Shown piece after piece: positions 1 to 5,167 of a DNA stretch of 10,280 bases. The notes under the pieces were generated by a model. The model worked only from the letters and a program-made list of their open reading frames with translations. It had not been told where the DNA came from and ran no database searches. A program made the translations under genes and the position numbers. Position 1 is the stretch's first letter. Each line of letters opens with the position of its first letter. Source of the stretch: Armatimonadota bacterium (GTDB taxonomy: Bacteria; Armatimonadota; Armatimonadia; Armatimonadales; Armatimonadaceae); contig JACMMA010000021.1 of NCBI GenBank assembly GCA_014379275.1, positions 1 to 10,280 on the forward strand. The letters run 5' to 3'.

Positions 1-101
1 CGCCGAATTCGCGGGAAAACAGCAAGGGCTAGCCCGGAACGCGCGAGGCCTATCGTTGAAACAGCACCGCAGGTACAACGATCCAACGTAAGGTTGGCGC
101 C

Positions 102-131
102 GTCCGCGCAGGACAAAAAGAAAACAAAATG
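102..131 (+). promoter_or_regulatory. GTCC hairpin plus A-rich leader before the methyltransferase gene (copy A)
   Basis: A small hairpin, GTCC (102-105) with loop GCGCA and GGAC (111-114), is followed by an almost pure A stretch broken by single G and C bases that runs straight into the ATG at 129. The same arrangement recurs at 3157-3190 (copy B). An A-rich single-stranded leader can recruit ribosomal protein S1 in the absence of a well-spaced Shine-Dalgarno. A role in translation is inference from position and resemblance. Confidence 0.35.
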
Positions 132-836
132 CTTGAAATCTCCTCGTTTATTGCGGGATTACCGAAACGTTATCCGTTGGTTGACGTATCGCGCCGGTTT
201 GGGAACTGCGAGTATCGCCTGACCTGTGTGCGGGATCAGGACGCGTTGTTGTCCGGCATCACGGACGAGGCGGAGATAGACAACTTTCCCTTCGGATTGC
301 TACTCTGGGCGTCGGCGATCGCGTTATCCGAGCGCATTATCGAGGAGCCGTCTCTGGTCGCCCGAAAAAGCGTTCTCGAAATCGGCGCGGGGGGCGTCGG
401 CCTGCCGGGACTGGTGGCAAAGCAGATGGGGGCTGAGCGCGTCTTGCAGACCGATTATCACACCGAATCACTTACCCTTCTTGCGCAAAATGCGGCGCAG
501 AACGGTTATGCGGGTCGGGTCGAGCAGTTGCGCGCAGACTGGCGCAGCTTTCCCGAACTCGGGCAACCGTTCGATGTCGTGATCGGCTCCGATGTGCTGT
601 ATGAGCGCACCCTGCACGACCCTCTTTTGACACTCCTTCCTCGCCTGGTCGTACCGGGAGGACTTTTGCTACTTTCCGACCCGATGCGCCCGCAAGCCCT
701 TTCCTTTATGGCGCGTCTCGAGGCTGAAACGGGAGAGGAATGGCTTCCGGCGGTCATGACCGGGCAGCGTACTACGGAACCGGACGGCGGTGTGCGTGAG
801 ATCGCAATATTCTGCGTGCGACGAAAAAAGTTTTAA
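129..836 (+). CDS. Class I SAM-dependent methyltransferase, METTL21-like (Methyltransf_16 type)
   Basis: This 235-residue soluble protein has the Rossmann-fold methyltransferase pattern. The SAM-binding motif I is VLEIGAGGVGLPG at residues 82-94, an acidic residue that would contact the ribose is D109 (LQTDYH), and residues 149-158 read DVVIGSDVLY. The final DVLY is the DxxY motif typical of the METTL21 family of protein lysine methyltransferases. The FPFGLLLWASA stretch at 53-63 corresponds to the tryptophan-containing segment that precedes motif I in that family. No signal peptide or membrane segment is visible, so it should act in the cytosol. The substrate is unknown: bacterial members are often named only 'methyltransferase' or nicotinamide N-methyltransferase-like, and a protein substrate is inference. 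The ATG at 129 has no well-spaced Shine-Dalgarno; the nearest AGGA (110-113) is 15 bases away behind an A-rich stretch. It is a single gene closed by the terminator at 922-959. Confident as a methyltransferase, not on substrate. Confidence 0.9.
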   Translation: MLEISSFIAGLPKRYPLVDVSRRFGNCEYRLTCVRDQDALLSGITDEAEIDNFPFGLLLWASAIALSERIIEEPSLVARKSVLEIGAGGVGLPGLVAKQMGAERVLQTDYHTESLTLLAQNAAQNGYAGRVEQLRADWRSFPELGQPFDVVIGSDVLYERTLHDPLLTLLPRLVVPGGLLLLSDPMRPQALSFMARLEAETGEEWLPAVMTGQRTTEPDGGVREIAIFCVRRKKF

Positions 837-921
837 AAAGTTGCGCAAGTGTGGAACTTTTCATACGAAACCGGCGTCTCTACATGCGTGATCTCCTTTT
901 CTCTCCACGTGCTGTAGTGGG

Positions 922-959
922 AGCGGTGGGACTTAGTGTGCCTGCCGCTTTTTTCTTCT
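922..959 (+). terminator. Intrinsic (rho-independent) terminator after the methyltransferase gene
   Basis: Bases 922-930 (AGCGGTGGG) pair with 941-949 (CCTGCCGCT) to give a nine-pair stem, with two G-U wobbles in the middle and a ten-base loop. The stem is followed directly by T-rich sequence (TTTTTTCTTCT, 949-959). The T tract lies on the right, so it stops + strand transcription from the methyltransferase gene and not transcription of the converging folC. It lies 86 bases past the methyltransferase stop codon. Confidence 0.75.
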
Positions 960-986
960 GACGAAATTTATTGCAAATTATTTGCG

Positions 987-2267
987 TTACTGTAGGCTGG
1001 TTTCCCCGATCGTGTAAAAGGAGCCTGTGACAACGACATAGCTGGACGCATCGTTTTCTTGGAGTGCTAAATTAGTCGCTACCTTCAAAGCATCTTCCAC
1101 TGATTTTGTCCGCGTGACGGGCAATCCCAGCGACCTTGCTGCGTCCGCTATCTCGGAGGCCGGTTTGGGGCGGAATCTCGGGGCGGTGGCGATCACCCGC
1201 CGTGCCAGGGGGGCAAGTTCCGATAGAAACGGAACCGCGTCATGCGATTTGCTCATGCCGATAACCAGTGTCGCGTTTTTACCCGTGCCGAACTCTTTTG
1301 CTAACGCTTGCGCCAGAACGCGTGCGGCGTCCACGTTGTGCGCGACGTCCAAAACGATCGGGGGATAGGGGGTACCGTCGGGCTCGGAAAGACTGCGAAT
1401 CACCTCGAATCGCCCCGGCAGTGTCGCTCGCTTCAGCCCGTGTCGGAGAGCCGCCTCAGAAACAGTGATATTTCCCGACTTGTGCAGGATGCGCAAAGCG
1501 GCGGCGGCACACGCGGCATTATGAAGCTGGAACTCGCCATGAAGCGACAGATCGAACGACCGTATTTCGTCCGCTTCCGCCGCGCCGATGGCAGTGAGCG
1601 GGACGCCTTCGTTTCGCGCCTTCTCACGTATCACGCGAAGCGGTTCCGCCTCCCGTACAGCCGTGACGCACGCCACCGAGCCGCGTTTGATGATGCCCGC
1701 TTTTTCCCCGGCGATCGCTTCCAGCGTGTCGCCCAGAAGGTGCTGGTGGTCCCAACCGATGGATGTAATCACCGACACGAGCGGCGCAGGGATGACGTTC
1801 GTCGAGTCCAGACGCCCGCCAATCCCGACTTCGACCACCGCGAAATCGACGCGCTCCTGTGCGAACCAGCGGAAAGCCACGGCGGTCTTCAGTTCGAACT
1901 CGGTGATCTGTCCGTATTCGGCTTCGGCGAGCGATTCGACGTGCGGTCGTATCGCGTCCACCTGCGCGATCAGTTCGTCCGGGGGGATGAGCTCGTTGTT
2001 GATCTGCCATCGCTCACGCACGTCCCACACGAATGGCGACAGGTACGCGCCGACACGGTAACCCGCCGCCCGGAGCGCGGACGCCAGAAAAGTGACGGTC
2101 GAGCCTTTGCCGTTGGTACCGGCGACGTGCAGACAGCGTAGTTTCTCGTGGGGATCGCCGAGGCGCGAAAGAAGGGCGCGAAAGCAATCACGATCGGTAC
2201 GCGGAGCAAACTCACGCAGGGTCGCGAAGTAGGCAATGACGTCATTAAGGGGAGAATCGGTTGTCAT
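987..2267 (-). CDS. folC: Folylpolyglutamate synthase / dihydrofolate synthase (FolC)
   Basis: FolC is a cytosolic ATP-dependent Mur-ligase-type enzyme that adds glutamate to folates; bifunctional members also make dihydrofolate from dihydropteroate. The 426 residues are full family length. Seen in order: P-loop HVAGTNGKGST (47-57), the pterin-site region LSPFVWDVRER (76-86), VEVGIGGRLDSTNV (145-158), GWDHQHLLGDT (171-181) and AGEKAGIIK (186-194; K189 sits where the carbamylated lysine is expected), the LPGRFEV hinge (283-289), then the C-terminal domain with LDVAHNVDA (306-314) and VVTGSFYTIGE (412-422). One oddity is SPF at 77-79, where most members have SPH. The start at 2267 is the only upstream ATG fitting the family N-terminus, although the bases before it contain no Shine-Dalgarno. 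It lies 104 bases downstream of an RNA methyltransferase on the same strand and may be co-transcribed. Whether it performs one or both reactions cannot be told here. Confidence 0.96.
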   Translation of the reverse strand: MTTDSPLNDVIAYFATLREFAPRTDRDCFRALLSRLGDPHEKLRCLHVAGTNGKGSTVTFLASALRAAGYRVGAYLSPFVWDVRERWQINNELIPPDELIAQVDAIRPHVESLAEAEYGQITEFELKTAVAFRWFAQERVDFAVVEVGIGGRLDSTNVIPAPLVSVITSIGWDHQHLLGDTLEAIAGEKAGIIKRGSVACVTAVREAEPLRVIREKARNEGVPLTAIGAAEADEIRSFDLSLHGEFQLHNAACAAAALRILHKSGNITVSEAALRHGLKRATLPGRFEVIRSLSEPDGTPYPPIVLDVAHNVDAARVLAQALAKEFGTGKNATLVIGMSKSHDAVPFLSELAPLARRVIATAPRFRPKPASEIADAARSLGLPVTRTKSVEDALKVATNLALQENDASSYVVVTGSFYTIGETSLQ

Positions 2268-2284
2268 AGGTCAGGTGTCAAGTG

Positions 2285-2389
2285 CGCGGGGTCGGGAGGT
2301 AGGTGTCAGGTTTTTGCGGATTCGTCTCTCGCAGCGTTACCTGAGGCGGTGTTATGAGGAACACCCGACACCTACTTCCCAACCCCGCG
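2285..2389. repeat. Long imperfect inverted repeat between the RNA methyltransferase gene and folC
   Basis: The left arm (2285-2310, starting CGCGGGGTCGGG) and right arm (2364-2389, ending CAACCCCGCG) are reverse complements at 23 of 26 positions. Read as RNA from the minus strand, on which both flanking genes lie, two of the three mismatches become G-U pairs. The 53-base centre holds two smaller perfect inverted repeats: TGCG/CGCA (2315-2318, 2330-2333) and GGTGTT/AACACC (2348-2353, 2360-2365). The octamer AGGTGTCA occurs at 2273-2280 and again at 2301-2308. The right arm runs into the RNA methyltransferase gene and encodes its last residues and stop. No T tract follows the hairpin on the minus strand, so it is not a standard terminator. 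It may be a dispersed MITE-like or REP-like element, or an RNA processing site; which is unresolved. Confidence 0.7.
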
Positions 2390-2935
2390 GACGTACTCGT
2401 TCATCATGATCGCGGCGCTGACGGCGACGTTGAACGACTTCGTGACGCCGAACATCGGGATGTGCATCAGGCGGTGACAACGGGCGACCAGTGCCTCGGG
2501 CAGACCGTCCTCCTCGTGCCCGAAACAGAGCAACGTTTTCTTGTCGTAGTCGAACGTGCTGTCCCACACGCTGACCGACTTTCCCGGAATCAGGTCGCAA
2601 CCGATGACCTCGTCGTACTCGCCCAGAATGGGCTCTATCTCCTCGATAAATTTCAGGTGTTTGATGATCGAATAGGCGTATGTGCCGACCGAGGGGACGC
2701 GGTTGAATCGCTTGTGGCCGTACAGAACAATATCCTGGCCCAGAAAACCGGCGTGGGTACGAACGGCGTTACCGATGTTAACATCGTGTTTCAGGTTGCA
2801 GAGCAGGATCGAGAAGTTGTGTCGCTTGGTTTCTAAATCTTTTAGAATCGCGTCATCGGTCAGCCATTTGTATTGGTCGATCACGTTGCGCGGTTTATCG
2901 AAATCGGAAATGGTGGTCAATTTTGGTTCGGACAT
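2372..2935 (-). CDS. SpoU/TrmH-family RNA 2'-O-ribose methyltransferase
   Basis: This is a cytosolic SPOUT-fold enzyme expected to methylate a ribose 2'-hydroxyl in tRNA or rRNA with SAM. The chosen 187-residue form carries the three SpoU motifs: NIGNAVRTHAGF at 53-64 (R59 is the likely catalytic arginine), CFGHEEDGLPEAL at 137-149, and IPMFGVTKSFNVAVSAAI at 159-176, which forms the knotted SAM site. The start at 2935 gives a family-like N-terminus (MSEPKLTT); the frame stays open upstream to 3046, but the added 37 residues look non-coding. No Shine-Dalgarno precedes the ATG. A TACCAT sequence (minus strand, 2949-2944) sits eight bases before it and could be a weak -10 of a leaderless message. 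The final residues RGVGK and the stop are encoded by one arm of the inverted repeat, which suggests the gene end was remodelled. The exact RNA target is unknown. Confidence 0.9.
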   Translation of the reverse strand: MSEPKLTTISDFDKPRNVIDQYKWLTDDAILKDLETKRHNFSILLCNLKHDVNIGNAVRTHAGFLGQDIVLYGHKRFNRVPSVGTYAYSIIKHLKFIEEIEPILGEYDEVIGCDLIPGKSVSVWDSTFDYDKKTLLCFGHEEDGLPEALVARCHRLMHIPMFGVTKSFNVAVSAAIMMNEYVRGVGK

Positions 2936-2979
2936 AGGAGTGCATGGTAGTTTATCCAAGTTTCCCGCCGCCCGCACGT

Positions 2980-3102
2980 CTACCGCGTGTCGCCTAAAAC
3001 ACCGGCCACCGTCTGTTCCCAGTTCTCGGAAGTGCGTTTGTCCCAAATCGCTACGTAGTGCGCCTCGCCCGGCTTGCTCATGCAGGGAGCGGGAAACCCC
3101 AT
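2980..3102 (-). CDS. Short unrecognised reading frame or gene remnant
   Basis: From an ATG at 3102 this frame encodes 40 residues (MGFPAPCMSK..., ending VLGDTR). The same open frame continues upstream to about 3155 with plausible protein sequence (KSSFRYYVASLLR) before turning into a low-complexity F/V stretch that matches the A-rich leader motif on the other strand. Third codon positions are about three-quarters G or C across the plausible part, which fits real coding sequence, and W, Y, D and E residues are well mixed. No Shine-Dalgarno precedes the ATG and no other ATG, GTG or TTG start lies between about 3111 and 3200 in this frame, so it may be a gene that has lost its 5' end. The family is not recognised. 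Calling it expressed or functional would be speculation. Confidence 0.3.
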   Translation of the reverse strand: MGFPAPCMSKPGEAHYVAIWDKRTSENWEQTVAGVLGDTR

Positions 3103-3156
3103 CCGCAGCAACGATGCGACGTAATAGCGGAAACTGCTTTTCCGCCGGGTTGCCCC

Positions 3157-3190
3157 GTCCGGGAGGACAACGAAAACGAAAACAAAAATG
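3157..3190 (+). repeat. Second copy of the GTCC hairpin plus A-rich leader motif (copy B)
   Basis: GTCC (3157-3160), loop GGGA and GGAC (3165-3168) form a small hairpin with a GNRA-type tetraloop, followed by an A-rich stretch with GAAAAC twice that ends in an ATG at 3188. This mirrors copy A at 102-131; both are also preceded by CC or GCC. Here the ATG is followed at once by TAA, and the next real gene starts 63 bases further on. It may be a leader left behind by a lost gene, or part of the 5' untranslated region of the YbjQ-repeat gene. Confidence 0.35.
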
Positions 3191-3252
3191 TAACAGAGAG
3201 GCAGCGTAACATGTCGGAATGCTAGACAGCGCAGCAGAGTGGAGACAATAGT

Positions 3253-4389
3253 ATGGCAGTAATGACCGGGCTTTCGGGAAACGAAATGTTTTGCCTGCAT
3301 CAAAAAGGGTTCGAAGCAGGGGAGCTAGTCATCGGGAACAGCGTGTATTCGATGGGTTTTGTCGGAAGCCTCGGGGCTGGACTAAGTACCATCGCGGGGG
3401 GCGAAGTCGAACAAGTCACGCAAATCATCCGCGACGGACGGGAGAACGCCTTCGAGCGGATGGTCAAAGAAGCCGAGGGTAGCGGAGCGGGCGGCATCAC
3501 CGGGGTTTCCAGCGAATTAATCTGGCAAGGAAGCAACGTCGAATTCCTTTCTATCGGCTCGGGCATCCACCACGAAGGCAAGAAAGTAGAAAAGCTTACG
3601 TTCTCCTCGTCCGCGAATGGTCAGGAACTGTACTGTCAGCTGGACGCCGGGTTCATGCCGCTCCGGTTCGTGTTCGGCAACGTCGCCTACTCCATCGGCA
3701 TGGGCGGCGGCATCGTCGGCGGGCTCCGCTCGCTAGCGCGGGGCGAAGTCAAGGAGTTTTCCGACGTGTTCAACGAAACCCGGCACCGCGCGCTCTTCCG
3801 CATCACGGAAGAAGCGCGGCAGGCGGGGGCGAACGCGGTGCTGGGGATTCAAACCACGATCCTGCCGGTCTCGGGGATGCAAGAGATGGTGATGATCGGC
3901 ACGGCGTCGCGCCACGCGGGTCTGCCGGACGAGTGTGCGACGCACCCCGTCACCAGCGACCTCACGAACGAGGAGATGTGGAACATCGTGCACATGGGGT
4001 ACATGCCGGTGCAGATGGTCCTCGGCGTGTCGGTGTATTCACTGGGTTTCGTCGGCGGACTGACGTCGGCGTTCCAGTCGTTCGTGCGCGGCGAGATCAA
4101 GCAACTGAGTAGCTTGATTTATGAAGCCCGGGACAACGCCTTGCGCCGCATCCGCGCGGACGCCGAACTGGTCGACGCGGACGATGTGGTCGGAATCAAG
4201 ACATATGTCTACAACCTCGGTAGTGGACTGATCGAGTTCATGGCGATCGGCACGGCAGTCAAAAAGATGCCCGGCGTCCGCACCTTAACCCCGACTCTAC
4301 CCGCCCAAGCCGTGATCAAAGATAAGGACACGTTCTACAACAAAGCCGACATGATGCGCGGCGCGAACCTGAACGAAGCGAATACGTGA
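3253..4389 (+). CDS. Protein of three tandem YbjQ/UPF0145 (heavy-metal-binding-like) domains
   Basis: The 378 residues consist of three repeats at about 4-108, 113-222 and 234-339, then a 39-residue tail. Each repeat has the YbjQ layout: a start like GELVIGNSVYSMGF, a G/A-rich turn, a GGEV or RGE step (49-52, 163-165, 279-281), a basic helix, an A/D-rich VxGI element (GANAVLGI at 192-199, DADDVVGI at 308-315), and a closing strand with IGT or IGS (101-103, 215-217, 332-334). YbjQ proteins are usually single domains of about 105 residues, and the heavy-metal-binding label rests on family naming, not on conserved metal ligands seen here. No signal peptide or clear membrane helix is present; the glycine-rich segments are somewhat hydrophobic. 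GGAG at 3241-3244 lies eight bases before the ATG at 3253 and supports this start. The function is unknown, and no clear terminator was found after it. Confidence 0.85.
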   Translation: MAVMTGLSGNEMFCLHQKGFEAGELVIGNSVYSMGFVGSLGAGLSTIAGGEVEQVTQIIRDGRENAFERMVKEAEGSGAGGITGVSSELIWQGSNVEFLSIGSGIHHEGKKVEKLTFSSSANGQELYCQLDAGFMPLRFVFGNVAYSIGMGGGIVGGLRSLARGEVKEFSDVFNETRHRALFRITEEARQAGANAVLGIQTTILPVSGMQEMVMIGTASRHAGLPDECATHPVTSDLTNEEMWNIVHMGYMPVQMVLGVSVYSLGFVGGLTSAFQSFVRGEIKQLSSLIYEARDNALRRIRADAELVDADDVVGIKTYVYNLGSGLIEFMAIGTAVKKMPGVRTLTPTLPAQAVIKDKDTFYNKADMMRGANLNEANT

Positions 4390-4469
4390 TCAGTGTCCGT
4401 CGCCAATTCTAAGAAAGTTCTCAGGCGCATTTTACAGGGGCGTATGCTGCCCGGACCCCCCCGCACCTG

Positions 4470-4475
4470 TACAAT
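4470..4475 (+). promoter_or_regulatory. Candidate -10 box for a leaderless response-regulator transcript
   Basis: TACAAT at 4470-4475 matches five of six bases of the TATAAT consensus and ends five bases before the ATG at 4481. Transcription starting the usual six or seven bases downstream would begin at or next to that ATG, giving a leaderless message. The absence of any Shine-Dalgarno before the ATG fits this. No good -35 box is visible at 16-18 bases spacing, so the call is tentative. Confidence 0.4.
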
Positions 4476-4480
4476 ATCCT

Positions 4481-5167
4481 ATGAAACTCCTCGTCGTGGA
4501 AGATGACCCCGGTCTCGCCAAAGTGCTGCGCAAGGCGCTACAGGAGGCGGGTTGCAGCGTGCGAGTCGTCGGTGACGGCGCGGACGCCGACGTTTTGATC
4601 CGTGGTGAACCGTTCGACCTGTTCCTGCTGGACGTTATGTTGCCGGGCATGGACGGTTTCACGCTGTGTCGCCGGGCGCGGGCGGCGAAGATCGCCACAC
4701 CTATTCTCCTTTTGACCGCCCGCGACGCCGTGAAAGACAAAGTCGAGGGTTTGGACGCCGGGGCGGATGACTACCTGGTGAAGCCGTTTCAAGTGGCGGA
4801 ACTCCTCGCGCGGGTCCGTGCCCTCCTGCGGCGCGGCGTGGGGGGCGTCGCGCCCGTGATCACCGTAGGCGATCTCCTGCTCGATCCGGCGACCCGCGAA
4901 GCGCGGCGCGAAAACCGGGCGATCCGGCTTTCCGCCACGGAGTATTCCCTGCTGGAATACCTGATGCGCAACGCCGGGCGGGTTCTCACCCGATCGTTGA
5001 TTCTCGAACACGTCTGGCAGTACGATTTCGGCGGTTCGGATAACGTTTTGGATGTGTATATCGGGTACCTGCGGGGCAAGATAGACAAAGGCTTTAGCGA
5101 TCCGCTCATCCGCACGGTTCGCGGCGTCGGTTTCGTGATCGAGAGTCGTGGTAGGGGGGAAGCATGA
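4481..5167 (+). CDS. OmpR/PhoB-family two-component response regulator
   Basis: This cytosolic transcription factor is switched by phosphorylation. The N-terminal receiver domain (about 1-117) has the acidic pair D8/D9, phosphoacceptor D51 in LLLDVMLPGMDG, T79 in LLLTARD and K101 in DYLVKPF, so all the catalytic positions are present. A short linker leads to the winged-helix DNA-binding domain (about 130-223), recognisable by LSATEYSLLEYLM, GRVLTRSLILEHVW, the recognition-helix region NVLDVYIGYLRGKID and the wing sequence IRTVRGVGFVIE. At 228 residues it has standard length. It overlaps the following histidine kinase gene by four bases (ATGA), the usual sign of translational coupling, so the kinase is its probable partner. 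The target genes are not evident; no repeated half-site was spotted in nearby promoters. The gene may be translated from a leaderless mRNA. Confidence 0.96.
   Translation: MKLLVVEDDPGLAKVLRKALQEAGCSVRVVGDGADADVLIRGEPFDLFLLDVMLPGMDGFTLCRRARAAKIATPILLLTARDAVKDKVEGLDAGADDYLVKPFQVAELLARVRALLRRGVGGVAPVITVGDLLLDPATREARRENRAIRLSATEYSLLEYLMRNAGRVLTRSLILEHVWQYDFGGSDNVLDVYIGYLRGKIDKGFSDPLIRTVRGVGFVIESRGRGEA

Larger units (their letters stand above)
2936..3252. other. 317-base region between divergent genes, no clear full gene
   Basis: The region separates the RNA methyltransferase start (minus strand) from the three-domain YbjQ gene (plus strand), so both promoters should lie in it. No convincing paired -35/-10 boxes were found by eye. 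It contains a short minus-strand reading frame with coding-like composition (ending at 2980), a perfect hairpin with GCGGAAA (3127-3133) and TTTCCGC (3139-3145) around a five-base loop, and the leader-like motif at 3157-3190. Confidence 0.6.

Noticed and set aside
56..82. TTGAAA (56-61) with TACAAC or AACGAT downstream as a promoter for the first methyltransferase gene.
   Set aside because: The spacing is 12 or 15 bases, shorter than a normal promoter, and the -10 matches are poor.
2..91. Open + strand frame from the left edge ending in TAA at 89-91, possibly the tail of an upstream gene.
   Set aside because: Only 29 codons are visible, with no recognisable motif and only moderate third-position bias. 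It cannot be told from chance.
836..861. Inverted repeat AAAAGTT / AACTTTT just after the methyltransferase stop.
   Set aside because: It is AT-rich with a 12-base loop and no T tract; the much stronger hairpin at 922-959 explains termination.
973..985. Small palindrome GCAAATTATTTGC next to the folC stop.
   Set aside because: Five weak pairs and a three-base loop are not enough for a terminator call.
1308..2141. 277-codon open frame antisense to folC.
   Set aside because: Its translation is Arg/His-rich shadow sequence of the well-supported folC frame with no family features.
2354..2836. 160-codon + strand frame over the RNA methyltransferase gene.
   Set aside because: It lies antisense to a gene with clear SpoU motifs, and its His/Asp/Arg-rich composition is typical of a shadow frame.
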